A stretch of 64,000 nucleotides of DNA from Lotus japonicus (lineage: Eukaryota > Streptophyta > Magnoliopsida > Fabales > Fabaceae). Shown here in pieces: positions 33,621 to 45,909 of this stretch (position 1 is its first letter; the number at the start of each line of letters is the position of its first letter). The notes under the pieces were generated by a model that saw only the letters and a list, made by a program, of their open reading frames with translations, made no database searches and was not told the DNA's origin. Both the position numbers and the translations under genes were made by a program. The stretch spans positions 28,614,743-28,678,742 of the forward strand of contig NC_080043.1 in assembly GCF_012489685.1 (NCBI RefSeq), in the 5' to 3' direction.

Positions 33621-35640
33621 GGAATTCTTCTTAAACTCAGTGCCTCTCTGTCATCTCAAAGTAGATACTCAACTTGTCCTCGTGATCTTCATCTACAGTC
33701 CATCACTTGTTCGTTCGATAACTCTTAGACGAAACATTGTGTTGGAATCTAATAGTCCATTAACGTCACATCCAACTTCGTAACTATCATCACTCGCACA
33801 ATGAAATCAATCTCCTACTTAGTCACCATTCGAATTAAAAATCGACTTATGTCCTTATTTCTTGTCCTTCACTAATCTTATCCCCTTCAACATCAAGTTA
33901 TCAACAACTTATAAGATAATCCTCTTCTTAATATCTAACAATCCATTATTATCGTCTTCTTCCTTAGAACTTCCCTCACTCAAACCTATTTACACTTACT
34001 GAAATCCCTAACACTTCGCACGAATCGAGACTTATCCTCTAGAAGATTAAATCATAACTATACCTCAAGGGACTTAACTAGCCATTACATCTTCCGATCC
34101 TTCAACATTCTGAGATTTAACTCTTATCGTAACCGCTAACACCACTAAATCTCTTATGTGTACATGAATCTCAGCTCACTAGGTCAACCTTAGCCCTAGG
34201 ATTCTCATTCAACTTTAGTAAAATTCACTTGTTACTCGTAATATGCATTATCAAAATCCATAAAAAAGTCCCATTGACTCTTATACTCTACGAAACTCGT
34301 CAAAATATAACAACCTCAGGTATTCATCTTAATACTAACACCTTCCTTTCTGTGACTCAATCACCATCTCGTCAATCAACTTCTTAATCTCTCAATCAAA
34401 TTCTGACAAACTTCGAGTCCTACACCTTAGACAGACATTCATAGATTTAAAACCTACACCTTCACCAAGTTTGGTCCTCTAATAACATTTAATTCTTCAA
34501 TACTTCTTAAATGAATATCCGTTCCTTAAAACTATAACTCCTTCACTTACCCAAACGACCTGACCAGTGTCGTCATGCTTTCACATCCACAACTTATTAT
34601 GCTAACATCATTCAAATCATATCACATGGCTCATTATGTCTGCAACCTCATGATCAACATCAATCGATCACCAACTTATAACCAACCTTATGACCCTACA
34701 CAACCCAAGATTCATTTACTTCAAGATCACTCTTATATTATACCTCAATGGTCTTAACCCGAAACCCATCTCCAGGTCTTCATTCTTCTAAGATTCAACT
34801 CCTATTGTCACAGCTACAACTGTAAGATCTCTTACTCGTATGCGATTCTCGACTCTCAAGATTCAATCTTAACCCTAAGATTTCAATCCAACTTAGTAAA
34901 TCTCACTTAGTAATCTCAGCATATTTCCTTGGAATCCATATCACCAACCTCAAGTATTCAACTTATGCTAAAACTTTCTTTCTCCAACTTAATCATTAAT
35001 TCAACACTTTTCAAGCGAAAATTCATCTCTTAAGACTATAATGTCTCCACATATTAATCCAACGCTTAGCAAAACTTATTCCTCGAACTCGACTATAACA
35101 ATCTAGTTCAGAGTTAATTCTTCTCAATCTCGCTACCATCAAACAATCATCTATAACCGGATATTAAATCCAACCTATCTAATCTCTAATAATCCCACGT
35201 CAGAAATCACATAACCTATGACTTCATAACTTCCGAGAAAATACTTAAAGATTTTCCAACATCAATTCTATTGGCTTAGTCTACCTCTACTTGGAGTAAT
35301 CACACGAACTAACCAATCAATGTCTATACGAAAATCATCAACTTCCAAAGGTTCAAATCTTAATCTTGTGCAATCAAATGCTTAACACGAACTTTCCTCC
35401 CAAATCCGACTAATCCTCAATCAATTCAAATTCATCTTACCCGTCCTTCTATCAAAGTCCATAACCAGCTGTGATTCCGAATATCACCCCCTCAATATTA
35501 GGTTGATCAGGCCTAATACATCGAAGGTGGAAATTTAGAAAAACCCACTGGAACAGACAATGAGATCCTAACATCCAGTAACCACAATTATCCTGATATC
35601 AAGTTCCTAACGATTCCGCTACGGAACCACACACCCTCAA
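33621..35640. other. Tekay internal spacer of diverged repeats
   Basis: About 2 kb, rich in A, T and C on the plus strand, without a recognisable protein in the position where RNase H and integrase should be. Segments at about 34080-34380 and 34780-35000 are diverged copies of each other (shared order of TAACTC..., AAATCTCTTA, TTAGCCCTA/TTAACCCTA, CCTCA(A/G)GTATTCA). The block grew at least partly by duplication. Confidence 0.5.
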
Positions 35641-35653
35641 TCCATGTAAAAGA

Positions 35654-36340
35654 TTAATCCTTCCTCGTCAATTGAGTCAAAGGTCCAACAATCTTGGCAA
35701 ATCCCTCAATGAAGCGTCTATAATATCCAGCTAAATCCACAGAACTTCTGATCTCTGTCACCATCTTCGGTTGCTCCCAAGCCAAAACAGTCTCCACTTT
35801 CGCCGGATCCACAGCTATGCCCTCCTTCGAGATAGCATGGCCTAAGAAATTGACTTCCTCCAGCCAGAATTCACACTTGGAAGGGTTCTCATACAGCTTT
35901 TTCTCTCTCAACAATTGTAAAACTTGGCGCAAATGTCCTTCATGTTTATTCGCGTCCTTCGAATAGATCAATATGTCCTCAATAAACACCACCACACGCC
36001 GATCTAAGAACTCCTGAAAGATGCGGTTCATGTAATCCATGAAAACAGCAGGTACATTCGTCACTCCAAACGGCATCACTAGGTACTCGTAGTGTCCTTA
36101 ACGTGTCCTGAAAGCAGTCTTCGGTATATCCTCAATCTTCACTCTGATCCGACGATAGCCTGACCTCAAATCTATCTTGGAAAATACGGTAGCCCCTCGT
36201 AGTTGGTCCATCAAATCATCTATCCTCGGCAACGGGTATCTGTTCTTGATCGTTGCCTTGTTCAATTGTCGATAATCCACCCACGATCTCGACCTTCCGT
36301 CCTTCTTCTTGACTAAAAGCACTGGCGCTCCCCATGGTGA
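35654..36340 (-). pseudogene. Tekay reverse transcriptase remnant
   Basis: Sense translation begins at [19 protein letters not shown] and passes YPLPRIDDL and [11 protein letters not shown] stop (near 36097) and [12 protein letters not shown] follow, then the active site [10 protein letters not shown], where FIDDILIYS is expected: the catalytic Asp is Glu. It ends at [11 protein letters not shown]...PLTQLTRKD (35654). The N-terminal RT and the protease are missing. Dead by substitution, stop and truncation. Confidence 0.88.
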
Positions 36341-36651
36341 AACACTCGGTCGAATGAATCCCTTTTGCCGAAAGATCCTCTAACGACTCCGCTTCAAAAC
36401 TAAACGCCCTAAAATCCTACGATTCGTACCCATAAGGAATTTCCCTGAGATCCTAGCTTCCTTATCAACGCCTCGGTAAAACAACTCCCTAGCTCCGCGT
36501 GCTATTCTAGATCTCGTGTAACCTCTATAGTTAAATCACGAGCAACTTCGAATAAGGTCCTACTAGGGATAATAATCATAGGATCATAGTCTAAGTAGTA
36601 AATACAAGTTAGGCGCGTCACACTCGCTTGAATATAAAAGAGTAAGTTATT

Positions 36652-37441
36652 CTAGAATACGAGAACAGTTAAAATATTACCATCGTTCCCACGTTCTTCC
36701 TCGTTCGACTCCTCAACTCTTGCTCCTCCCTTGATATGAATCCTTTCCTCTGTAGTAAGTTGTTTTCCTTTCCCAACATTCCCTGATGATTCGCCCCTGA
36801 GTGCCTTGCAATCTTGGGAGAAATGTCCCGGTTGGTTGCAATTGAAGCATAGACTTTCTTTGGTCTTGCAGTTCACAGCTAGATGCCCCTCTCGGTTACA
36901 CTTGAAGCATCTCCGTCCAATCACTGAGCATTTGTTAGCAAAATGCCCAAACTTTCTGCAACGAGTACATGTCACTCCTTTGTCACCAACTGGCTTCCCC
37001 CCCAGTATCAGCAGTCGTCGGTTTGTACTCTCTTGAGATAAGATTTCTTCCCTCGGAACGCTGATATGGTCCCCACTTATGGTAACTCTTCCTTCCGTTG
37101 TAGCCTTGGGAACCTGACCTCATTGGTCCCCCAGCTCCAGTTCGGTTCATTCCTCTTTGTTGATACATTGCTGTCGCCATCAGTCGTTGATGATGCTCAC
37201 ATGTAGCCTCCGCCATCCGGTTAAGATCCACCATCCTATATCCCATCGAACGTCCGATTAGTACTAACCATACGGTAGCACTAGACAAACCACTCAATCC
37301 GATTGAGTAGTAACGCAAGCAATTAGAGCGAAAATCGCTCTGCAGACAATCAATTTTCACTCTTTGCAGAGTCACACAACCTAGCACAGAAGACCTATTC
37401 CCCAAAGACTCCCAAAAGACTCGACTAAGCTCTGATACCAC
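36652..37441 (-). pseudogene. Tekay gag remnant with three zinc knuckles
   Basis: The frame starts almost at the primer site. It lacks the globular gag domain, then reads a Gly/Arg-rich linker (YQQRGMNRTGAGG) and three CCHC knuckles in a row: CTRCRKFGHFANKC, CFKCNREGHLAVNC and CFNCNQPGHFSQDC (36790-36970). A C7 run at 36997-37003 puts linker and knuckles in different frames; six would keep the frame. RNA-binding capacity is therefore present in the sequence but out of frame. Confidence 0.83.
37429..37440 (-). promoter_or_regulatory. Primer binding site of the Tekay element
   Basis: The complement of these bases is TGGTATCAGAGC, a perfect initiator tRNA-Met primer site, three bases from the 5' LTR. 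Confidence 0.88.
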
Positions 37442-37841
37442 AATGTAACACCCCGATTTCCAGGTGTCACTTTAGTAACCAAAAATAGACTTTACGCTGA
37501 AAACAGGTAATTTTTTCGTTTGATACCTTTTAAATCAAGCAATAGAAAATAAAGACAAAACCCAACCAACACACAAATATTTACACATGTACAGCCTCAG
37601 CTGCACTCCCATGTCACGCGCACTCGCAGTGACTCCAAAGTAGTGTGCCCGTAGGCAAATAGTTACAGATCCAGAAGTGTGAGTGAAAAGGTTATAATTA
37701 CAATCCACTGGGAGAAAGTCGGCCTCAAAATGGCCTAAGCAAAGACCCCTATAGTCCGACTGACTCACTGTGATCCCTCAATAAGAGAACCACACAAAAG
37801 CCATGCGTCGGGAACCTACCCCGTCCCAAAAGCAAAACGAA

Positions 37842-38135
37842 TCAGAGCTCTACACAAATATGACGCCTGCCTAACTCTACCAACCCATAACTGCTCACAC
37901 ATCCGAGTCCTCGGCGAACTGAAGACGGCAAGTTGAAGCTCAGCTCCATGCGTCGTAGAACTTCTTTCGTCAGATGTTCACACTCGTCAGTCCGGTCCTC
38001 CATGACCCTTCCCCGGTACGTCGCTCGATGACCCACAACATCGATCACCCAAGCGGTGGGGGCATCCCGATCCACAAGCTCATATCTGATCCCCCCCGAG
38101 GGAGAGACCATCGAACACCAGTCGGCCATCGACAT
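37842..38135 (-). CDS. Conserved LTR-encoded reading frame, Tekay 5' LTR copy (97 aa)
   Basis: ATG at 38135 starts MSMADWCSMVSPSGGIRYEL. An in-frame ATG at 38168 could extend the product by 11 residues. The 77-residue core aligns without gaps to the frame at 60546-61025 in a different solo LTR, about 45 identities. Many of the remaining changes are conservative (I/V, L/M, R/Q), and several codons differ only at the third position, for example in HRATY. The frame is in the predicted transcribed part of the LTR, between the hairpin arrays and the LTR end. No known domain is recognised. It could be a leader-encoded protein of the element; function unknown. Confidence 0.6.
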   Translation of the reverse strand: MSMADWCSMVSPSGGIRYELVDRDAPTAWVIDVVGHRATYRGRVMEDRTDECEHLTKEVLRRMELSFNLPSSVRRGLGCVSSYGLVELGRRHICVEL

Positions 38136-38374
38136 CTGGCAGCAGGCCGACCGCCCAAACACAAACATACAAACAAAGCCAAGGCGCTAGGGTCAACTCA
38201 CAGCAATAAGTAGATATACACTCAACATGTGATATGGGGTATAGATATATGTTGATATATATACATATAAACAATCCTAGCATGTTATGGCTCTAACATT
38301 GCTTCAATAAACAAACAGCACACAATCTCAGTCAGCATGAATGTATGCGTGAAATGCACAATATGTATCCGGAT

Positions 38375-38611
38375 TTGTGACGCGTTCCCGTTCGCCACAA
38401 GTGAAGCATTTTCACTATGGATGGACCATTCCCGTTATCCATCCTGGATGAAATCCATCCTGGATGAACCATTCCCGTTATTCATCCTTGGTGAACCATT
38501 CCCGTTATTCACCGAATGATGAACCATTCCCGTTATTCATCATTAATGCAAGGTGAACCATTCCCGTTATTCACCATGATATGCACAGGTGAACCATTCC
38601 CGTTATTCACC
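38375..38611. repeat. Hairpin array 1, 5' LTR copy
   Basis: Same seven-unit array as 30646-30882, shifted by 7729 bp, no difference seen. Confidence 0.88.
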
Positions 38612-38697
38612 CGATTGAATGCAACGTGGTTAGCCAAACAACGAATCGTCCTTACCACGAAAGTGTTTAGCTCACAACCCAATCTCAACAAACCCAT

Positions 38698-38849
38698 GAG
38701 TTAGTGTCGGTCAATACAACACAACTCGGAGTAAGTGTCGGTCAATACAACACAACTCCACCCACAGAATACACAAGGGTCTAGTGTCGGTCAATACAAC
38801 ACAGCCCAAACAACAAGAGCACTAGGTGTCGGTCAATACAACACGGCTC
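38698..38849. repeat. Hairpin array 2, 5' LTR copy
   Basis: Same four-unit array as 30969-31120, shifted by 7729 bp, no difference seen. Confidence 0.85.
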
Positions 38850-41020
38850 CACAACACTCCCCAAGAGTACTAGAGTACTCGGTGACTTTCAATCATCACC
38901 ATAGCTCACCTTAGTGGCTTCCCCCAATTCCGATAACTCTCCAAACCCACAACAAAGTCGACTTTTCCCCGTCTTTCGTAAATATTTTCCCCTTCAGTTC
39001 TCCTATGCTTAAACGTTAATAAAAATTGTTTCAATTCGAATTAGTCAAGTTATGAGTTTATTTCTCAAAGTCTAAGTTTCCCAAGTCTTTAGATTTTCAA
39101 AGCTCTATCATTCTAAGTTTTCAAAGATCAACCACCCAAAATACATTTCCCGGGGAAAGTCTAAGAATTCCAACATATGGCTAAGTCTCAAACCCCACAT
39201 TTGGACTTGCCTAGGGTTGTTCATCCAACCCGAAATATCAAAGATCACCAGATCAATGAATCTCCACTCCGAAATTGCGTCAAAACGCTCAATCCAACAA
39301 AAGCACAACATCACAAGTATGGAAAAGCATCATAACATCAACTCATCATCAAAAACAACATCAGATAAAACATAAGTCGAATTTATCGACGCCTATCATG
39401 CAGTCATAGCTAATATATAGTAAGTTGCCCTAACCTCGAGCTGATCCAGCTTCGCAAATCAAATCTCCTTCACAGGAATGCCTTGAAACTTCCAAAGTTC
39501 CTTCAACTGAACCTCGGAGGAAAAACAAAGCAGAATCCACACAAAATCGATTAGTTCGATCGCAATACAATACATAAACGATAGACAAAGCATCAAAGCT
39601 TCAGAATACGACAAACGGGTACGAAAGGACAAGTTTTCGAAAACGAAAAACTCCCCTCCCCTTAGGAAAACCCCACGGCCATAAGGAGAAAAGGGCTTCG
39701 GCTCTTTTTCTTCGATCAAATCAGTTTACAAGGTAGTTTTAGGGTAAAACTAAGGCAAAGAAACTGTCAGAACAATTTTCGGACAATCGGGCCGAAATAC
39801 GACTACGCAGGGGCATTTTGGTCCAAAATAAAGGCTCAAAACTTCAAAGTTATCAGTTCTGAAAACAAATTTGACAGCAACGATCCTCATGATATCCGTG
39901 ACAACAAATCCTAAAGGCACGAAGTCATATTAAGTCTTTTCGACAATAAAGTTTCGAAATGTGAGACAAAAAGAGTTTTGAGTCAATTTTTCAGATCCTG
40001 GACAACTGAATCGCAATCAGAGTTTACTGACAGAGGTTTTAGACTCAGGGGAACATAAGGAACATAACCCAAGCGAGAAATCAGAGAAATCGGACAATTT
40101 TAGAAAAAGCTCAAAACTTAGAGCACAGAAACGACTTCAGAAACTCAGCAGAAACAGAAATCAGAGGCAGGATTCATGATAGTTACCTCGATACCTAGAA
40201 GTAGGGACGAACTGCACGAAGATTGGTCAAGTTTTCGCGGAAATCCCCTCCCCCCTTGCTCCCCACGAAATCAGCCACAAATGGAAAGAAAATGAGAGGA
40301 TTTTGCTTTTTCGCGCTATTTATAGGCGGGTGAAATCGCGGGAAAATGAAAATTTCGCGATTCCGATTTTTGCAGCACGATCACCGAGAAATTCTAAGAG
40401 AGATTCTGGCGTCGGAATTCCAGAACTCAAAACAAATATCTAGGATTTGGGAAAAACGATATCGAAAAACTCAAAAGCGGTGTCGGTTAATCTGCCCCGA
40501 AAAACTACTTTTTGCTGTGATGCTCAAACGACAAAACTTCCAACTGAAGAAAGATTGGAAACGTCGAAACAAGTCTGGCAACGCGGACGGAATCTTCTTT
40601 AGAAGTCCCGAATAGAAAAAGTCTTCATCCATTGCTCGAAAATAGGGTTTCGAAGCAAAGAAATTAGCGTCGGCGGACATCCGAAAAGTGAAACCTATCG
40701 TGCGTACAGTCCAGAGTTCCGAAATGAAACGCTGGTCGATGGAAAAATAAAGAGAATCTTTAAATTTTCCGAGAGTTCGAAATCTCACTCAAAACGTTGC
40801 TTTAAGAGCGAAATAGTCTATTCTGGACACGCTCGCCCTAAGGCAAGTGTGCAGACGACTCGCACTAACTCCGAAAACAACTACGCAACATTCCTCAAGC
40901 AATTCCTGAACTTTCTTCTTCATTAATCTTCCTCAAATGTCAAACTCCTGTCACGCTTACACTGATTCTACGCGTGAGTCGGAAACTAGCTTGTTCTGAA
41001 AATCCAGGTCTTACACTAAC

Positions 41021-42079
41021 TATGACTACTGGAAGGTTCGCATGACAGCCTTTCTCAAATCAATTGACAACAAGACTTGGAAAGCTATTGTCAAGGGTTG
41101 GAAGCACCCCACTAAGGCTGAGGTTGAAGGCACCTCTACTACTGTTGTGGAAAAACCTGAAGAAGAATGGACCAGTGTTGAAGATGAAGCTGCTCTTGGA
41201 AATTCAAAGGCTCTAAATGCTATCTTTAATGGAGTTGACAAGAATATGTTTAGGCTAATCAATACGTGTACTGTGGCAAAGGATGCTTGGGAAATTCTGA
41301 AAACTGCACATGAAGGAACTACTCGAGTAAGGATGTCAAGGCTTCAAATGCTTACTACTCAATTTGAAAATTTGATGATGACTGAAGAAGAGACTATTTC
41401 AGAATTCCACATGCGTGTCCGTGACTTGTCTAATGCTTCATTTGCTTTGGGAGAACCTATGTCAGATGAGAAGCTTGTAAGGAAGATCTTGAGATCTCTT
41501 CCTCAGAAGTTTGCTATGAAAGTCACTGCAATTGAGGAGGTTCAAGACATCGAGAACAAGAAGGTTGATGAACTTATTGGCTCTTTGCAGACATTTGAGT
41601 TGAAACTGAGTGGAAAATCTGAGAAGAAGAATAAGAGTATTGCTTTTGTGTCAAACACTGATGAAGGTGATGATGAAGATTGTGAGGGTGAAAATCTTTC
41701 AGAGGCTCTGGCCATGCTAGCAAGAAAATTCAACAGAGCATTGAGAAAAATTGACAAAAGAACCAGGCCTAATGTCCAGGACATGAAGTTTGATAACAAA
41801 CCCAAGCCTTCTAATTCACAGAGGAAGACCAAAGAAGAAGAAAGATCTGGTCAGAATAAAGGAGTGCAGTGTCATGAATGTGAAGGATATGGTCATATCA
41901 GGTCTGAATGCGCCACCTATCTAAAGAAGCAGAAGAAAGGTATGATGGTAACTTGGTCAGATAAAGACACTGAAGATGAGGAGGAGATATCTGCAAACAA
42001 AGTCAATGCTTTCTTTGGAACCATCTATGAGTCTGATACAAGTGATGAGGACATTACAGATGAGGAACTAACTGGCTGA
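41021..42079 (+). pseudogene. Copia A+ gag, main part
   Basis: The frame resumes directly after the right CTAAC (YDYWKVRMTAFLKS) and carries the Copia gag domain to about 41600. A CCHC knuckle (CHECEGYGHIRSEC, about 41870-41911) follows. It ends at TGA 42077-42079. At that point four extra bases relative to the expected reading appear to shift the frame; gag sense continues as [16 protein letters not shown] in the next frame. Confidence 0.88.
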
Positions 42080-45000
42080 GACTTACAAGCTGCTACACAT
42101 CAAGTGGGAAGAGGCATGTAAACTTGTGAGAGAAAAGCAAAGTGAGGTAGAACAACTTGTTTCTCAGAATGAAAGACTGAAAGAGCTCAGCAAAAAGCTG
42201 AAGGAAGATCTGGAAGAATGGCAAAGTAAGTTTAATAATGCTGATGTTATTGAAAAGGCTAATCTAGTGTTGATCAATGCAGGACTTCAAGAGGAAGTGG
42301 CAACTCTGACAAGAAAGCTTGAAGCTACTCACAAATCTGTTAGAATGTTGAACAGTGGTTCTGATATGCTTGATGAAATTCTGAAAGAAACTAGCAAGCA
42401 AGGAGGGAGTCTGAAGGGAATTGGCTTTGACTATAAAACAGCAAACAAAGAAAATCAGAAAGGTTCAAAGAAGTTTGTGTCTGCTGCAAAACAAACTGAA
42501 TTCAAGAAGCCCATAAATTATCAGTTGTCAGATTCATTGCCTCGACATGTACCTTTGCATGTGAAACCCCAGCTTAAGCTTGACAAAACTGTACCTTGGA
42601 AGTGTCACTACTGTGGTAAGAATGGTCATATAAAGCCCTACTGTTACAGGTTACATGGTTATCCTCAGATGCACGAGAAAAAACCTGTTCAGATGAGGAA
42701 GCAATGGAAGCCCAAGGGTGAAGTCAGATGTCAGGTAGCCTACACGTCCTTCAGAGCATCATCAAAGGAAGATTGGTATTTTGATAGTGGCTGCTCAAAG
42801 CACATGACAGGAAACAAGAGCTTCTTGCAAGACGTCAGAAGTCACTCCACCAACTATGTTACTTTTGGAGATGGAGCTAAAGGAAAGATCAAGGGAGTAG
42901 GAAAACTTGTTAGCACAGAATCTCCTAACTTGAACAATGTGTTACTTGTGAATGGTTTAACAGCCAACCTAATCAGCATAAGTCAACTGTGTGATCAAGG
43001 ATATGATGTGAAGTTCAATAAGATAGAATGTGTTGTGACCACTGATGATGAGAAGGTTGTGATGAGAGGCGTCAGATCAAAAGACAACTGTTATATGTGG
43101 ACATCAGAAGAAAAAGCTCATGTTTCCAGATGTTTGTTAACTAAAGAAGATGAGGTGAATGTATGGCATCAAAGACTAGGACAGCTCAACTACAGGAGCA
43201 TGCAAAAGATTCTTGCAGATGAAGCAATAAGGGGATTGCCCAATTTGAGCTTGGGAGAAGGAAAGCTATGTGGAGAATGTCAGATTGGTAAGCAAACCAA
43301 GGTGCCACACAAGATGCTCCAGCATCAGACCACGACAAAGGTTCTGGAATTGCTTCACATGGATCTCATGGGTCCCATGCAGGTTGAAAGCTTGGGAGGA
43401 AAAAGGTATGTGTTTGTCTGTGTAGATGATTTTTCAAGATATACATGGGTTGAATTTATGAGAGAAAAATCAGAGACTTTTGAAATATTCAAGAATCTAT
43501 GTATGAGACTTCAGAATGAGAAGGACTGTGTGATTGTGAGAATCAGAAGTGATCATGGAAGGGAGTTTGAGAATTCAAAATTCTTGGAGTTCTGTGGAAC
43601 AGAAGGTATTAGCCATGAATTTTCTGCCCCCATCACTCCACAGCAGAATGGAATAGTTGAAAGGAAAAATAGAACTCTCCAGGAATCAGCTAGAGTAATG
43701 TTACATGCTAAGAAGATTCCACACCAGTTCTGGGCTGAAGCTATGAGTACTGATTGTTACATACATAATAGAGTCACCATCAGGGCAGGGACATCCTCTA
43801 CACAGTATGAGCTATGGAAAGGTAGAAAGCCGTCTGTAAAATACTTTCACATATTTGGAAGTAAATGTTATATCCTTGCAGACCGTGATCCTAAGAGGAA
43901 GCTTGATCCTAGAAGTGATGAAGGAATTTTCATGGGGTATTCTATGAACAGCAAAGCTTATAGAGTTTTTAACTCTCGCACAAGGACCATGATGGAATCT
44001 GTGAATGTGACTGTGGATGATGAACCAAGCAAGAAGGAAGAAGCAGTTTTGAATGAAGATGATGATGGTGCTGATGTTCCAGCCGATGCTTCAGCAACCG
44101 CCCTCGACAATGAGTCAGAAACAAGTGCTGATGAAAAGGAAGACAAAGATATCACATCAAACAAAGCTCCATCAATCAGGGTTCAGAAGAATCATCCTCA
44201 AGAAAACATTATTGGGAATCTTCGAGAAGGGGTAACTACCAGATCCAGAAGTATGATTGCTTATAGTTGTTTCATTTCTAAGATAGAACCCAAGAATGTA
44301 AATGAAGCTCTCACTGATGAATACTGGATAAATGCTATGCAAGAGGAGCTAGAGCAATTCAGGAGAAATGAAGTATGGGAGTTAGTGCCTAGGCCTGAAG
44401 AAGTAAACATCATTGGCACTAAGTGGATATTCAAGAACAAATCAGATGAAACTGGAACAGTCACAAGGAATAAAGCAAGGCTAGTGGCTCAAGGATATAC
44501 TCAGATAGAAGGGGTTGATTTTGATGAAACCTTTGCTCCAGTAGCTAGACTGGAATCTATAAGACTCTTGTTAGGTGTTGCTTGTCTCTTGAAGTTCAGA
44601 CTTTATCAGATGGATGTGAAGAGTGCTTTTCTGAATGGCTATTTGAATGAAGAAGTATATGTTGAACAACCTAAAGGGTTTATAGATCCACATCATCCAG
44701 ATCATGTGTACAAACTGAGGAAAGCTTTGTATGGCTTGAAGCAAGCACCTAGGGCTTGGTATGAAAGGTTAACTGAGTTTCTTGTAGGCAATGGTTACTG
44801 CAAGGGAGGAATTGATAAAACTCTGTTCGTGAAGAATGTCAAAGGAAAGCTCATGATAGCACAGATCTATGTGGATGACATTGTATTTGGAGGAATGTCG
44901 AACTCAATGGTGGAGCATTTCGTTCAACAAATAAAATCTGAATTTGAGATGAGCTTAGTTGGTGAATTGAATTATTTTCTAGGACTACAAGTCAAGCAAA

Positions 45001-45610
45001 TGGAGGATTCTATGTTCATATCTCAGAGTAAGTATGCTAAAGGCTTAGTTAAGAAATTTGGCCTTGAAAAGGATGGTCACAAGAGAACCCCTGCTGCTAC
45101 ACACATCAAAATGTCCAAGGATGAGCAAGGAGAAGATGTTGATCAAAGTCTCTATAGAAGTATGATTGGAAGCTTGTTGTACCTTACTGCTAGCAGACCT
45201 GGCATCACCTTTGCTGTCGGTGTATGTGCAAGATATCAAGCAGCTCCTAAGGCTAGTCATCTGCTACAAGTCAAGAGAATTATCAAGTACATCAATGGCA
45301 CGAGTGACTATGGTATTCTCTATACTCATGATACAAATTCTTCGTTAGTTGGTTTCTGTGATGCAGATTGGGCAGGTAGTGCAGATGATAGAAAGAGCAC
45401 ATCTGGTGGATGTTTCTTCCTAGGGAATAATCTGATTTCATGGTTTAGCAAGAAGCAGAATTGTGTCTCATTGTCTACAGCTGAAGCAGAGTATATTGCA
45501 GCTGGAAGTAGTTGTACTCAACTCATGTGGATGAAGCAAATGTTGAAGGAGTATGATGTTGAACAGGATGTCATGACATTGTACTGCGACAATCTCAGTG
45601 CAATCAATTG
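42080..45610 (+). pseudogene. Copia A+ gag C-terminus and pol, 3'-truncated
   Basis: A long open frame (to 45623). In order: a coiled coil (about 42130-42340), a second CCHC knuckle ([14 protein letters not shown], about 42603-42645), protease [13 protein letters not shown] (about 42774), pre-integrase, integrase with DD35E ([21 protein letters not shown]), RT with YVDDIVFGG (about 44870), and RNase H with [16 protein letters not shown] and YCDN. Residues diverge after SAIN at about 45607: the last roughly 80 RNase H residues and any third ORF are deleted. Gag and RNase H lesions aside, the RT/integrase part is intact. Confidence 0.9.
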
Positions 45611-45909
45611 CTTAGGCTTCTGATGGTAGTACTTCTGATCAGATGCTGCCAGCTTCTGATGGTAGTATTTTTGATACTATGGTGTTCAAGCTGTTCCATT
45701 TTGGTGTCATCATGTGCTTAGGCTGTTTGTACTTCTGGTTTTGTGTTTGTGAGTATTTTTGTTCCAACTATGTCTTCTGAAGAATGGTAGTTGGTTGTGT
45801 AGTTGCATCAGTTGAGGGGGAGATCTGACTAAGGGGGAGAATTGTCTCTCTAGTTTTTATCCTCTCTGATTGTGAGTTGTTTTAGACAAAATTTGACAAA
45901 GGGGGAGAT
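45611..45909 (+). other. Copia A+ 3' region with repeated polypurine tracts
   Basis: Non-coding sequence after the pol deletion, with three purine tracts: GAGGGGGAGAT (about 45814), AAGGGGGAGAA (about 45831) and AAAGGGGGAGAT adjoining the LTR at 45909. A short TTCTGATGGTAGTA motif is repeated. Confidence 0.75.

Larger units (their letters stand above)
29716..41015 (-). mobile_element. Tekay/Del-type chromovirus (Ty3/Gypsy) with 3.57-kb LTRs, non-autonomous
   Basis: Identical-looking LTRs at 29716-33286 and 37444-41015 and TSD CTAAC (29711-29715 and 41016-41020). In sense orientation (minus strand): 5' LTR, primer site, gag remnant with three CCHC knuckles, RT remnant, roughly 2 kb anonymous spacer, integrase end joined to a chromodomain, polypurine tract, 3' LTR. 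LTRs are about 63% of the element. Protease, RNase H, most of integrase and the N-terminal gag domain are missing. The RT is broken, so recent movement must have depended on a relative. Confidence 0.93.
37444..41015 (-). repeat. 5' LTR of the Tekay element (3572 bp)
   Basis: Partner of 29716-33286. TATA box complement at 40317-40324. Everything from there to 37444 (about 2.9 kb) is expected to be in the transcript as R-U5, including the hairpin arrays and the reading frame below. Confidence 0.94.

Noticed and set aside
42060..42130. Frame change in Copia A+ as a programmed event or new start
   Set aside because: A four-base excess at one point explains it, and coding sense continues upstream of the apparent start, which is a GTG codon.
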